Counted from the first letter of the stretch, positions 44,104-53,454 are shown. The stretch: DNA of 64,000 bases from an uncultured Bacteroidia bacterium (GCA_902779765.1 CACZCQ010000004.1:95250-159249); one strand, 5' to 3'. Notes: generated from the letters alone by a model not told the origin. Made by a program: numbers and translations.

Positions 44104-45149
44104 CCCCATACCACAAAAACTATCAACGCGATTCCAACTTTCACCGCTTTGGCTTTGACGAACGAGCTCTTGCTGTCAGCTATCAGAGGAAGGGATGCAT
44201 GGCCGTCCTGTACGATCGAATTGGCCAGCAGAACCGGGAACGGGATCACCCCGCTGGCAAAGAGGGTCACGAAGACAAGGTGAGGTCCCGATTCGGGAAT
44301 CAGGCCCACGGCTATTGCAAGGAGTATCATCAAGGCGGTATTGTCCCCGATCCACTCTGTAAGGTCGACGAAATGGAACAGGACGCCCAACACCAGGAGC
44401 ACCCCGAAAGTCCAGGCGAAAATACTGGGAAGATGCCTGCAAACGATATGCTCCCAGAGATGTTCCTCAACGAAATGGTCCGAGGCGAACAGGAGGGCAC
44501 CCAGCACGACGAGGCTGAATGCACCGAACACCCAGAACATCCATTCCTCGTTCAGCAGGTTGAGTCCGTCCGGTTCCGCTCCCTCCTCTTCCAGAAGCCC
44601 GGACAGCAAAGCTGCCACAAACACTATGACCCCGGCGAACATCACCACCCTCTTCCAGCCGAAACTACGGCCGGCGCGGACATCTTCCTTCCGCCCATGC
44701 TCGTGGTGATGGTCATCATTATGGAGCTCATATGTGTCTTCCAGACGGGTGGGCAGAGGTTTCGCCTTCTTCCAGATGCCATCGATAACAAGCCCGGCGA
44801 TGATGGCCGTAACGAACAGGATGACGAACAGCAAGGCAGCCTTGCCCGGGAAGAGGGCAAGCATCATGAACGCCTCGTCACCGGCTGTAGCGATCATCAT
44901 TGCCACCAGGGCGCCGAAACCAATCATCCTGTGGGTATAGAGGGAAACTGCCGCGAAACCGCCGACGCAACCCGGTACTGAGCCAAGGAGGGATGATACG
45001 AGCACCTGGGCGAATCCCGACCTCTTCAGGCCGAGGAACAACCGTCCTTCGGACTCGACATTGAATGATTCGATCAGCATCATCATAACGACCACGAGCC
45101 CCGAAACGAGGATCGCGGTGCGCAAGGCTTCAAGGAAAACGACCAGCAT
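44091..45149 (-). CDS. ArsP_2-type putative heavy-metal/manganese permease
   Basis: 352 aa, about 8-10 hydrophobic segments in two halves. The loop between them is His/Asp/Glu-rich (HNDDHHHEHG, about 144-153). Signatures such as GSVPGCVGGFAAV, TAGDEAFMMLALFP and LIPESGPHLVFV fit the putative 10-TM exporter family ArsP_2 (DUF2899), annotated by some resources as a putative manganese transporter. The substrate is unproven; metal export is suggested by the His-rich loop. It starts 9 nt after the DUF1573 gene on the same strand and is probably co-transcribed. Confidence 0.78.
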   Translation of the reverse strand: MLVVFLEALRTAILVSGLVVVMMMLIESFNVESEGRLFLGLKRSGFAQVLVSSLLGSVPGCVGGFAAVSLYTHRMIGFGALVAMMIATAGDEAFMMLALFPGKAALLFVILFVTAIIAGLVIDGIWKKAKPLPTRLEDTYELHNDDHHHEHGRKEDVRAGRSFGWKRVVMFAGVIVFVAALLSGLLEEEGAEPDGLNLLNEEWMFWVFGAFSLVVLGALLFASDHFVEEHLWEHIVCRHLPSIFAWTFGVLLVLGVLFHFVDLTEWIGDNTALMILLAIAVGLIPESGPHLVFVTLFASGVIPFPVLLANSIVQDGHASLPLIADSKSSFVKAKAVKVGIALIVFVVWGLLL

Positions 45150-45158
45150 GGCAGAAAT

Positions 45159-46343
45159 CTACTCGATCCAGCCGGTCAGGAACAGGTTCATGATCGGACG
45201 GAGAGGTGAATTGGTGGTAAGGGTAAGGATTATAAGGCACTCCCCTTTCGGCATTCCTGAGGTATCCATGCTCACGGAAAGGGTTCCCTTTGAATTGGGA
45301 GCCACATCCGGGAAAGGAGATACCTTGATCCGGGATATTTCGGAGTCGACCTTGTAGACTTTGAAAGCAGTCTTGCCCTTGTTGGAAATATCGAATGATG
45401 CCTTTACCGTAGATCCAGCCTTGACCTTGCCGAAGGAATACGTGCTCTCGGCGGCCACAGGGCAGGATGCCGCATCGCGCTGCTCCTTGGTCCAGGAAGT
45501 GAAGTTCTCCTTCGTGATCGTGAATATCCCTATACGGCTCTTTCCGGCACCCAGTTCGGGATTCGGCTCGGCAACCACGGCCTCAGTTCCGGCATCCGTC
45601 TTCTTGGCTTCATCCGTCGGGGATACCACGGCCTTGTATGTCTTCCCACCCACGACGGGGGTTGCATAATAATAGTTCTTTCCCCAATGGTTCCTGTCCG
45701 CAGTGACGGTATATGTCAGTTTCGCCGTTCCGCCGGCAGGGATGGGGTTCTGGGACAGCTTGAGGGCAAGGCCCTGGCTTATATCTGTGAACTTGACATC
45801 CAGCGGTTTGCTGCCAAGATTGGCAACGACCACCTCCCCGCTCCGCTGTTGGTCCTGGGAGAGATTGCCGCCCTTGATGTCCACGGTCTTGAATCCAAGG
45901 TCACCGAAACGGAACGGATATAGTTCCTTGAGGCTCAGCTTCCTGGCATGGCTCTCGCCACGAAGCCTCAGGATGACGGGCTGCTTCGGATCGGAGAAAT
46001 ATACTGTCAGGTTCTTGTCGAAAGGATATGCTCCTTCGTCATTCTTGTAAGTTGCCTTGATCGTCCCCTTCTCGCCCGGTTTGATGGGCTGGCGGGTCCA
46101 CTCCACGTCCGTGCAGCCGCAAGACGAAACCACATTGTATATGACCATGGGCTTGTTGCTGACATTCGTGGCGGTGAAAGTGGCAGATACCGGACCGTCC
46201 GAAAGGAGTATGTCGCCGAAGTCGTGGATGGTCTTGTCGAGCTTGACCACCCCGCCGAAGACATTGTCCGCCTTCGAGCCTTGCGCGAACGCTGGAAAGG
46301 CCAGGCAGATGAAGGTCAGGATAACTATGATCGTTCTTTTCAT
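45159..46343 (-). CDS. DUF1573 exported protein
   Basis: 394 aa. Signal peptide 1-20 (LTFICLAFPAFAQ). The first DUF1573 unit (about 28-135) has the typical HDFGDI...NVVSSCGCTDVEW pattern, and Ig-like beta sheets follow, with a second, more diverged unit near the C-terminus (AESTYSFGKVKAGSTV). The family is abundant in Bacteroidetes envelopes; function unknown. First gene of a two-gene unit with the ArsP_2-type permease. Divergent from topoisomerase IV subunit B, with -33 elements overlapping near 46417-46423. Confidence 0.85.
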   Translation of the reverse strand: MKRTIIVILTFICLAFPAFAQGSKADNVFGGVVKLDKTIHDFGDILLSDGPVSATFTATNVSNKPMVIYNVVSSCGCTDVEWTRQPIKPGEKGTIKATYKNDEGAYPFDKNLTVYFSDPKQPVILRLRGESHARKLSLKELYPFRFGDLGFKTVDIKGGNLSQDQQRSGEVVVANLGSKPLDVKFTDISQGLALKLSQNPIPAGGTAKLTYTVTADRNHWGKNYYYATPVVGGKTYKAVVSPTDEAKKTDAGTEAVVAEPNPELGAGKSRIGIFTITKENFTSWTKEQRDAASCPVAAESTYSFGKVKAGSTVKASFDISNKGKTAFKVYKVDSEISRIKVSPFPDVAPNSKGTLSVSMDTSGMPKGECLIILTLTTNSPLRPIMNLFLTGWIE

Positions 46344-46391
46344 TCCAAGGTCGTTTTATCAGCGGAAAGACAGCAAATACCTTTCCAAACG

Positions 46392-46423
46392 CAAATTTAA
46401 GACTTAAAAGATACTTTTTCAAA
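46392..46423 (-). promoter_or_regulatory. Promoter of DUF1573-permease
   Basis: Minus strand: TTTG (46420-46423), 20-nt spacer, TAAATTTG (46392-46399). Leader about 42 nt. Confidence 0.75.
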
Positions 46424-46447
46424 TCCCGTCAAAAGTTCGTAAATTTG
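46417..46447 (+). promoter_or_regulatory. Promoter of parE operon
   Basis: TTTC (46417-46420, one mismatch), 19-nt spacer, TAAATTTG (46440-46447). ATG 46455 is 7 nt downstream, so nearly leaderless. The -33 overlaps that of the divergent DUF1573 promoter. Confidence 0.65.
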
Positions 46448-46454
46448 TACGATT

Positions 46455-48380
46455 ATGCAGAACAACGAATATACTGACGCCAACATAAAAACCCTCGAAG
46501 GTGTCGAGCATATCAGACGCCGTCCCGGAATGTATATCGGAAGGCTCGGAAACGGAGCCAATCCCGGCGACGGCATCTATGTCCTCCTCAAGGAAATCGT
46601 CGACAACTGTATCGACGAGTTCTCCGCCGGCTACGGCAACAAGGTCCTGATAGACATCGAAGGGAAGCAGGTAAGGGTCCGCGACTTCGGCCGTGGAATC
46701 CCTCTCGGATCTGTAGTCAAGGCTACCAGCGAACTCAACACCGGAGGCAAGTTCGACGACAAGGTATTCAAGAAATCAGTCGGTCTGAACGGCGTCGGTA
46801 CCAAGGCGGTGAACGCCCTGTCCGAGAAGTTCTATGTCGAATCCTTCCGTGAAGGAGAGAGTTCATGGGCAAGCTATGAACGCGGTGAACTGACGGACAG
46901 CGGCAGGAAGGAAAAGGTCAGCGAAAAGAACGGCACCCTCGTGGTCTTCACACCCGACAACGAGATGTTCGGCGGGTTCGAGTTCAACATGGACTATGTG
47001 GAGACCATGGTGAAGAACTATTCCTACCTCAAGAAAGGACTCACCCTGGTTCTCAACGGAACGCCCTACAAGTCGGAGAACGGCCTGCTTGACCTCGTGA
47101 AGGAGAACATCTCGGAGACTCCCCTCTATGAGCCGATCCACCTTGAAGACGAAGACATCGAAGTTGTCCTCACCCACGGCAATTCCTACGGAGAGAACAT
47201 ATCCTCCTTCGTTAACGGACAGAACACCAGGGACGGAGGAACCCACCTGGCTGCTTTCCGCGAAGCGATCGCCAAGACCCTGAAGGATTATTTCAAGAAG
47301 GACTACAAGCCCGAAGACTGCCGCCAGGGAATCATCGGGGCGATCAGCATCCAGATCCAGGAACCCAACTTCGAAGGCCAGACCAAGACCAAGCTCGGTT
47401 CCACCTACATGTGGGAGAAATACAAGACCGACGAGCACGGCAAGAAGATCCAGAACGCTGACGGTTCGCTGGAGATCGACAGAGGTCCCACAATCAGGTC
47501 CTTCATCAACGACTTCGTCGCACGCAAGCTGGACAACTACCTGCGTATCCACCTGGACCTCGTCCCCATCATCGAGAACAAGATCAAGGAATCCCAGGCT
47601 GAGCGTGAGGAGATTGCCGGAATACAGAAGAAAACCAGGGAAAGGAACAAGCGTGCCAACCTCTATAACCGCAAACTGCGTGACTGCCGCTACCACTTCT
47701 GCGACAAGCTTCCCAAGGACAAGCAGGACTTAGCTGAGCAGACCAGCATATTCATTACCGAGGGAGACTCCGCGTCCGGAACCATCACCAAGGTGCGCAA
47801 CGCAAATTATCAGGCGGTGTTCAGCCTTCGCGGAAAACCCATCAACTGCTACAAGGAAAGCCGTAAGAGGGTTGCCGAGAACGAAGAACTGAATCTCCTG
47901 ATCTCGGCGTTGGGAGTGGAGGACGACCTTGACAATCTCCGCTACAACAATATCATAGTCGCAACCGATGCCGATGATGACGGAATGCACATCCGGATGC
48001 TGGTCCTCACCTTCTTCATGAAGTATTACCCTGACCTCATCAGGCGCGGCCATGTCCATATCCTCCAGACTCCCCTGTTCAGGGTCGCCAACAAGAAGGA
48101 GAGGCGCTACTGCTATTCTCCTGAGGAAAAGGAGAAAGCCATCAAAGCCCTCAAGACAGCCGTCCAGATCACCCGTTTCAAGGGTTTGGGAGAGATCTCA
48201 TCCGACGAGTTCGTGGACTTCATCGGCGAAGACATGAGGCTTGACCTGGTTAAACTTTCAGACGAGGAATCCATATCGGACATCATGGAGTTCTACATGG
48301 GAGACAATACGATCGACCGCCAGAACTTCATCAGGGCCAACCTGAAGTCCGAGGAAGAACTCGAGGATGTCAACATTTAA
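46455..48380 (+). CDS. parE: DNA topoisomerase IV subunit B
   Basis: 641 aa type IIA topoisomerase ATPase subunit. GHKL ATPase with EIVDNCIDEF and GRGIPLG, transducer domain with the conserved Lys, and TOPRIM domain with ITEGDSASG and the metal-binding DADDDGMH. Its length and RRRPGMYIGRLG start fit ParE better than the longer GyrB. It decatenates daughter chromosomes with ParC. No parC is adjacent; instead an acyltransferase and an acyl-CoA synthetase follow at 11 and 12 nt. GyrB remains an alternative only if the genome lacks another. Confidence 0.9.
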   Translation: MQNNEYTDANIKTLEGVEHIRRRPGMYIGRLGNGANPGDGIYVLLKEIVDNCIDEFSAGYGNKVLIDIEGKQVRVRDFGRGIPLGSVVKATSELNTGGKFDDKVFKKSVGLNGVGTKAVNALSEKFYVESFREGESSWASYERGELTDSGRKEKVSEKNGTLVVFTPDNEMFGGFEFNMDYVETMVKNYSYLKKGLTLVLNGTPYKSENGLLDLVKENISETPLYEPIHLEDEDIEVVLTHGNSYGENISSFVNGQNTRDGGTHLAAFREAIAKTLKDYFKKDYKPEDCRQGIIGAISIQIQEPNFEGQTKTKLGSTYMWEKYKTDEHGKKIQNADGSLEIDRGPTIRSFINDFVARKLDNYLRIHLDLVPIIENKIKESQAEREEIAGIQKKTRERNKRANLYNRKLRDCRYHFCDKLPKDKQDLAEQTSIFITEGDSASGTITKVRNANYQAVFSLRGKPINCYKESRKRVAENEELNLLISALGVEDDLDNLRYNNIIVATDADDDGMHIRMLVLTFFMKYYPDLIRRGHVHILQTPLFRVANKKERRYCYSPEEKEKAIKALKTAVQITRFKGLGEISSDEFVDFIGEDMRLDLVKLSDEESISDIMEFYMGDNTIDRQNFIRANLKSEEELEDVNI

Positions 48381-48391
48381 TTCTAGAAGGA

Positions 48392-48952
48392 ATGTCACGC
48401 TGGGCTAATTTCTGCGGATGGTTGCTGAAGAAGATGGGATGGACTACTGTCGGTGGTCCTGTCCCTGAGAACAAGGCGCTCATACTCGGAGTTCCGCACA
48501 CTTCCGCGATGGATTTCATAGTCTCCTATCTTTTCTACACACAGTTTGGCGCGCAGAAGGCCAGGGTGATGATCAAGAAGGAGTTCTTCTTCTGGCCCAT
48601 CGGACCGCTGATCCGCAGGATGGGAGCAGTACCCGTGGACAGGACCAACGCCGCATCGCTGGTGAAGAGTCTAATCGACCAGATGGAGAAGGAAGATGTA
48701 TTCATTCTCGCCATCGCTCCGGAGGGGACGAGGAAACCGGTCCGGAAATGGAAGACCGGCTACCACCTCATCGCCAAGGCAGTCGGATGCCCTGTCTACA
48801 TGGGTTATTTCGACTGGGGTACGAAAAGGGTAAGCGTCGGCGAGAAGGTCGAACTTACAGACGACGCAAGGGCAGATACCGACAGGATCCAGGCCCTCTA
48901 CGAGGAAATGCACTTCCAGGGCAAGAATCCCGAAGGCTACGTCACACATTAA
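48392..48952 (+). CDS. PlsC-family lysophospholipid acyltransferase
   Basis: 186 aa. Catalytic motif HTSAMD (H-x4-D) near residue 36, followed by KKEFFFWPIGPLIRRMGAVPVDR and the acyl-acceptor motif PEGTR. Short member of the 1-acylglycerol-3-phosphate acyltransferase superfamily; no clear membrane span. It probably transfers acyl chains to a lysophospholipid. Sits between parE and an acyl-activating enzyme, with which it likely works. Confidence 0.88.
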   Translation: MSRWANFCGWLLKKMGWTTVGGPVPENKALILGVPHTSAMDFIVSYLFYTQFGAQKARVMIKKEFFFWPIGPLIRRMGAVPVDRTNAASLVKSLIDQMEKEDVFILAIAPEGTRKPVRKWKTGYHLIAKAVGCPVYMGYFDWGTKRVSVGEKVELTDDARADTDRIQALYEEMHFQGKNPEGYVTH

Positions 48953-48964
48953 TTTTTTTCAAGG

Positions 48965-50635
48965 ATGTCGATCAAGAACCTACTCAAGCAAAGCAGGGAG
49001 AATTATGTAACCACCCTCTCGAAGCTGTTCGAGATGGCCACCGACACCTTTGCACACAGGCCGCTCTCACAATTCGTGGGAGGAGGTCAGGAATATACCT
49101 ACGAAAGCTTCAAGCACAAGTGCCTGGAACTCTCGCACCGTTTCAACCGGTTCGGGATCAGCGCCGGCGACAAGGTCGCCATCCTTTCCAACAACATGCC
49201 CAACTGGACGGTCGCCATGTTCTCCTGTGTTCCCTTCGGGAGGGTCACCGTCCCCATACTCCCGGATTCGTCCGAGAGTGAAGTCACCAACATCCTCACC
49301 CACTCCGAATGCAAGGCCATATTCATCTCCAAGAGGCTTTTGAAAAAGCTCTCCGACGAGGTGAAGGAGAAACTTACCCTGGTCATCGATATCGAGTCGT
49401 TCGAATTCATCAAAAAGGACGACCACGCTTTCACCTGCGAAGGTCACTCCTCAGAGCCTCAGGCTGATGACCTGGCATCGATCATCTACACCTCGGGGAC
49501 ATCAGGCAGCCCGAAGGGTGTGATGCTGAGTCACAGGAACTTCTGCCAGAACATCATAGCGGCATTCCACGCCCAGCCCGCCGGCAAGAAGGACAGGTGG
49601 CTGTCCATCCTTCCTATGTCCCATACATACGAAATGGCATTCAGCGTCCTCTATCCCCTTTTCGTCGGAGGATGTGTCTACTACATAAAGAAACCGCCGA
49701 CACCGTCGATCCTCATCGATGCGATGAAGAAGGTACGCCCGACCATAATGTGCGCCGTACCGCTCATCATCGAGAAAGTCTACAAGAACAGCGTGGTTCC
49801 GACCATCGAGAAGAGCAGGACCCTGTCGTGGATGAAGGAAAAGATGCCCCGCGTGTTATACAGGCTTGTCGGGCGGAAACTTTACAAGACTTTCGGAGGC
49901 AAGCTCAAGTTCTTCGGCATCGGCGGGTCGAAACTCGACCCCACCGTTGAAGAATTCCTCAACAAGGCCCGATTCCCCTATGCCATCGGCTACGGCCTGA
50001 CTGAAACCGCACCTCTCATCACCAACGCCTGCGTCGGAAAGACCGTGGTCGGTTCCATCGGCGTGCCTGCCTACAACGTAGAGGTAAGGCTCCAGAATGT
50101 GGATCCCGAGACCGGCGAGGGAGAGATCGTCGCCAAGGGTGACAACGTGATGCTGGGATATTACCGTGACCCCGAGCGTACCCGTGCCGCCCTGACCGAT
50201 GACGGATGGTTCCGCACCAACGACCTTGCCTGCATGGACTCGAAGGGTCGCTATTACATCAAGGGACGTCTCGGGAATATGATCGTAGGGCCTTCGGGAG
50301 AGAATATCTACCCCGAGGAGATCGAGCAGGTGATCAACAACATGCGCGGAGTCAACGAGTCCCTGGTTATCCAGAGGGACGGCAAACTGGTCGCCCTGGT
50401 CAAGTTCGATGAGAATGTCATCGACTGGAATATGCTTGAAAAGGAGGAGAAGTTCTTCGAGAACATCGAGTCCTGGAAGAAGGCCGTGATGGACTACGTC
50501 AACAAGCGCGTCAGCAAGCAGTCCAATATCGGCGAGGTGGACGTCATGAAGGAAGACTTCGAAAAGACCGCCACCCAGAAGATCCGGCGTTTCAAGTACA
50601 AGTTCTTCAAGCCGGACGACGATCAGGAAAAGTGA
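48965..50635 (+). CDS. Long-chain acyl-CoA/acyl-ACP synthetase (AMP-binding)
   Basis: 556 aa adenylate-forming enzyme. P-loop YTSGTSGSPKG (about 177-187), YGLTETAP, the hinge DGWFRTNDLA followed by KGRLGNMIV, and a catalytic Lys near the C-terminus (ATQKIRRFKY). It activates fatty acids through acyl-AMP; whether the acceptor is CoA or ACP cannot be read. It begins 12 nt after the acyltransferase, so exogenous fatty acid activation and transfer are probably coupled. Confidence 0.9.
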   Translation: MSIKNLLKQSRENYVTTLSKLFEMATDTFAHRPLSQFVGGGQEYTYESFKHKCLELSHRFNRFGISAGDKVAILSNNMPNWTVAMFSCVPFGRVTVPILPDSSESEVTNILTHSECKAIFISKRLLKKLSDEVKEKLTLVIDIESFEFIKKDDHAFTCEGHSSEPQADDLASIIYTSGTSGSPKGVMLSHRNFCQNIIAAFHAQPAGKKDRWLSILPMSHTYEMAFSVLYPLFVGGCVYYIKKPPTPSILIDAMKKVRPTIMCAVPLIIEKVYKNSVVPTIEKSRTLSWMKEKMPRVLYRLVGRKLYKTFGGKLKFFGIGGSKLDPTVEEFLNKARFPYAIGYGLTETAPLITNACVGKTVVGSIGVPAYNVEVRLQNVDPETGEGEIVAKGDNVMLGYYRDPERTRAALTDDGWFRTNDLACMDSKGRYYIKGRLGNMIVGPSGENIYPEEIEQVINNMRGVNESLVIQRDGKLVALVKFDENVIDWNMLEKEEKFFENIESWKKAVMDYVNKRVSKQSNIGEVDVMKEDFEKTATQKIRRFKYKFFKPDDDQEK

Positions 50636-50655
50636 TAGGTGATATATAAAGATAA

Positions 50656-50690
50656 CAAAAATGGCGGCGCCTGACGGTGCCGCCATTTGA
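50656..50690 (-). terminator. Terminator of rpsF-rpsR-rplI
   Basis: AAATGGCGGCGCC / GGTGCCGCCATTT hairpin (one G-U pair) with loop TGAC. The T-run follows on the minus strand; the plus side lacks a good T-run, so it mainly serves rplI. Confidence 0.8.
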
Positions 50691-50706
50691 GATTCTGTTC
50701 CTCTGA

Positions 50707-51153
50707 TTAAGCCTCTGCCTCAACGATAAACTTGAGGGCGGCCTTGACAGCCTTGTAGCACTTTACGGTTCCTTCGTACTCACCAAGGGCCTTGATTTCC
50801 TCAGGGATGGTGATGTTCTTCTTCTCGACCTCGATTCCGAGAGCCTTGAGGGCCTCTTCGATCTGGGCGGTAGTGACAGAACCATAGATCTTGCCGCTTT
50901 CGCTGACCTTGACGGCCACTTTCACGGGAACTGCCTCGATCCTGGCTGCAAGAGCCTCGGCATCGGCGACCAGTTTAGCCTCCTTGTGAGCCCTCTGACG
51001 CTTGGTCTCTTCGAGCTGCTTGAGAGCGGACGGAGTGGCGGCGATTGCGAATCCCTGGGGAATCAGGTAATTCAGGCCGTAACCTCCCTTGACTTCTACC
51101 ACATCACCGGCCTCGCCGAGATTGGCAACTTCTTTCTTCAAAATGATCTTCAT
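50707..51153 (-). CDS. rplI: Large-subunit ribosomal protein L9
   Basis: 148 aa. N-terminal domain (MKIILKKEVANLGEAGDVVEVKGGYGLNYLIPQG), long connecting helix (about 41-75) and C-terminal rRNA-binding domain: the full L9 shape. Third gene of rpsF-rpsR-rplI, 15 nt after rpsR, ending at a strong terminator. Confidence 0.97.
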   Translation of the reverse strand: MKIILKKEVANLGEAGDVVEVKGGYGLNYLIPQGFAIAATPSALKQLEETKRQRAHKEAKLVADAEALAARIEAVPVKVAVKVSESGKIYGSVTTAQIEEALKALGIEVEKKNITIPEEIKALGEYEGTVKCYKAVKAALKFIVEAEA

Positions 51154-51168
51154 GATTGCGCTCTCCTA

Positions 51169-51447
51169 TTATTTAAGAAGGTCGGTAACATACGGAAGCA
51201 GAGCGAGGGAACGGGCCCTCTTGACGGCCTGGGCGACCTTCCTCTGGAACTTGAGGGAAGTACCGGTGATCCTGCGGGGCAGGATCTTGCCCTGCTCATT
51301 GAGGAACTTCTTGAGGAACTCGGGATCCTTGTAATCTACATACTTGATGCCTGCCTTCTTGAAACGGCAGTACTTCTTCTTCCTTACCTCGACTGTAGGA
51401 GGGTTCAGATAGCGGATGCCAGTATTCTGTGAGTCATTCTGTGCCAT
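51169..51447 (-). CDS. rpsR: Small-subunit ribosomal protein S18
   Basis: 92 aa. Core S18 sequence [43 protein letters not shown] with an N-terminal extension ([18 protein letters not shown]). It forms a heterodimer with S6 on the 30S platform, encoded just upstream (17-nt gap). Confidence 0.97.
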   Translation of the reverse strand: MAQNDSQNTGIRYLNPPTVEVRKKKYCRFKKAGIKYVDYKDPEFLKKFLNEQGKILPRRITGTSLKFQRKVAQAVKRARSLALLPYVTDLLK

Positions 51448-51464
51448 AGTGATTTCCTCCTTGA

Positions 51465-51890
51465 TTAATCGTTGTTCTCTTCGTTGGTCTCTTCCTCTTC
51501 CTGGACAGGCTGGACGGGTTCTTCCTTGACAGCCTCGGCCTTAGGGGCGGCAGCAGCCTTGCTGCGGTTCTGCCTGCGGCGCTCTGCATATTCGACAGCG
51601 TCCTTGTCGAGAGCGACGGTGAGGTACCTGATGATCCTCTCGTCACGATAGTACTGGGTCTCGAGGACTTCCACGAAAGTAGGCTCGGACTTGAACTGGA
51701 TAAGATAATAGAAACCGGAGGTCTTGTGCTGGATAGGATAAGCCAGCTGACGGAGGCCCCAGTCCTCTTCGTACACAACTTCGCCACCATTATCCTTGAT
51801 GAGCTGGGTGTACTTTGCAACCGCTTCCTTCATCTGTTGTTCAGACAAAACGGGAGTAGCGATGAAAACGGTCTCGTACTGTTTTAACAT
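51465..51890 (-). CDS. rpsF: Small-subunit ribosomal protein S6
   Basis: 141 aa from ATG 51890 ([17 protein letters not shown]); the frame extends to 51971 but that part runs through the leader hairpin and promoter. Ferredoxin-like S6 fold to about residue 98, then a charged Ala/Glu tail ([17 protein letters not shown]). First gene of rpsF-rpsR-rplI. A strong promoter and a hairpin leader precede it. Confidence 0.96.
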   Translation of the reverse strand: MLKQYETVFIATPVLSEQQMKEAVAKYTQLIKDNGGEVVYEEDWGLRQLAYPIQHKTSGFYYLIQFKSEPTFVEVLETQYYRDERIIRYLTVALDKDAVEYAERRRQNRSKAAAAPKAEAVKEEPVQPVQEEEETNEENND

Positions 51891-51921
51891 TTGTTGTAAT
51901 TTTTTGATAATAAATAAAATA

Positions 51922-51959
51922 CAGTCCTTTCGGGAACGTATGCCAACCCAAAAGGACTG
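51922..51959 (-). promoter_or_regulatory. rpsF leader hairpin, candidate S6:S18 autoregulatory site
   Basis: On the rpsF strand CAGTCCTTT pairs with AAAGGACTG (9 bp), with an inner GGG/CCC pair closing the loop and an unpaired G in the CCCGAAAGG segment. A CCG-containing hairpin before rpsF is the known S6:S18 complex binding motif, so autoregulation is likely by analogy. It lies ~32 nt before the ATG. Confidence 0.55.
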
Positions 51960-51990
51960 CAAATATAGCAATTATTCCTGAATCCGCAAA
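51960..51990 (-). promoter_or_regulatory. Promoter of rpsF-rpsR-rplI
   Basis: Minus strand: TTTG (51987-51990), 19-nt spacer, TATATTTG (51960-51967). Transcription is predicted to start inside the first arm of the leader hairpin. Confidence 0.8.
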
Positions 51991-51993
51991 AGA

Positions 51994-53454
51994 TTATTTC
52001 TCAGGAATATTCTCAAGCACGGCGGTGAGGAATTTCCAGACCTGACCGACGGTGTCGATCTTCACCCTCTCGTCCGGTGAGTGCGGATGGACGATGGTGG
52101 GTCCGATGGAGACCATCTCCCAGTTGGTGTACTTTGCACCCATGATGGCGCACTCCAGTCCGCCGTGGGTGGCGGTGATCCTGAGGTCCTTCCCGAAGAG
52201 ATCCTTGTAAGTATCCTCGAGAACCTTGATCATCGGGGTACCCAGCTTCGGAGTCCAGCCGCTGTATGCTCCGGCGGTGGAATACTTGGCACCTGCGAGT
52301 TCGAAGACATAGCGGATCGAATCCGAAAGATACATCTTAGCGGAATCGATGGAACTCCTGGTGAGGGAAATCACCGTAAGATGCCCCTTCTGGGTACGGA
52401 TGATCGCCATGTTGGTGGAAGTCTCGGTAAGGCCGGGAAGCGTGTCGCTCATCCTTCCCACTCCGTGGGGACATGCCAGGATGGCCTTGAGGGCATTGCC
52501 TATGACTTTGGGGCTGATGTAGCGGGGTGCCACCTTGGCCTGCTTCTCATAGAACATCACGGTACCGGGATCGGAATACTGGTACTCGAACCTGCTCTCC
52601 TCGAATTTCTTCTCGACGAGGGTCTTGACCTTGCGGCTGTCTGCGGAAGGGATAAGGATGTCGGCCTCCGCCTCGAAAGGAATGGCGTTGCGGAGCGATC
52701 CTCCGGTGATTCCGGCGACCTTGACTCCGGGGAATTCATCGATGACTGCCTTGAGGATCCTGCAGACGATCTTGTTGGCGTTGCCACGGAACAGGGAAAT
52801 GTCCATTCCGGAATGTCCACCCTTCAGTCCCTTGACGGTAAGCCTGTAGCAGACATATCCTTCCGGGGTCTTGTATGTCCTGTATGAGAAGTCGGCGATA
52901 CCGTCGATTCCTCCGGCGCATCCCGTGCAAAGCTCTCCTTCGTCTTCGGAGTCGAGGTTCAGGAGGATATCCCCCTTGAGAATGCCGGGCTTCAAGGCAT
53001 TGGCTCCGGTCATTCCAGTCTCCTCGTCATAGGTTATGAGCGCCTCGAGGGGACCGTGTTTGAGGGTCTTGTCCTGAAGGACGGAAAGGGCAAGTGCCAC
53101 TCCGATGCCGTTGTCGGCACCGAGGGTGGTTCCCTTGGCTCCTACCCACTCCCCTTTTATCTCGGTTTCAATAGGATCGGTAAGGAAGTCGTGCTTGGTA
53201 TCAGCGGTCTTCTGCGGGACCATGTCCATATGGGCCTGCATGATCACGCCCTTGCGGTTCTCGAAACCCGGAGTAGCAGGTGCACTGAATATGATGTTGC
53301 CGGTGTCGTCACGTTTCACGTCGACTCCATGCTCCTTCCCCCACTGGAGAAGGTATTCCTGAACCTTTCCTTCGTGCTTCGAGGGGCGCGGTACCCTTGT
53401 AAGACCATAGAAGTTCTCCCAAACGGCCTTTGGCTGCAAATCTTTGATTGTCAT
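51994..53454 (-). CDS. pepD: Aminoacyl-histidine dipeptidase (M20 family)
   Basis: 486 aa cytosolic di-zinc peptidase. Metal and catalytic residues are in AHMDMVPQ, GADNGIGVALAL, DEETGMTGA and DSEDEGE; the lid/dimerisation domain follows (about 200-390). It hydrolyses Xaa-His and other dipeptides. Third gene of lpxL-like-DUF4831-pepD, 13 nt after DUF4831, and just upstream of the rpsF promoter. It fits the peptide diet suggested by the POT transporter and S9/M16 proteases. Confidence 0.93.
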   Translation of the reverse strand: MTIKDLQPKAVWENFYGLTRVPRPSKHEGKVQEYLLQWGKEHGVDVKRDDTGNIIFSAPATPGFENRKGVIMQAHMDMVPQKTADTKHDFLTDPIETEIKGEWVGAKGTTLGADNGIGVALALSVLQDKTLKHGPLEALITYDEETGMTGANALKPGILKGDILLNLDSEDEGELCTGCAGGIDGIADFSYRTYKTPEGYVCYRLTVKGLKGGHSGMDISLFRGNANKIVCRILKAVIDEFPGVKVAGITGGSLRNAIPFEAEADILIPSADSRKVKTLVEKKFEESRFEYQYSDPGTVMFYEKQAKVAPRYISPKVIGNALKAILACPHGVGRMSDTLPGLTETSTNMAIIRTQKGHLTVISLTRSSIDSAKMYLSDSIRYVFELAGAKYSTAGAYSGWTPKLGTPMIKVLEDTYKDLFGKDLRITATHGGLECAIMGAKYTNWEMVSIGPTIVHPHSPDERVKIDTVGQVWKFLTAVLENIPEK

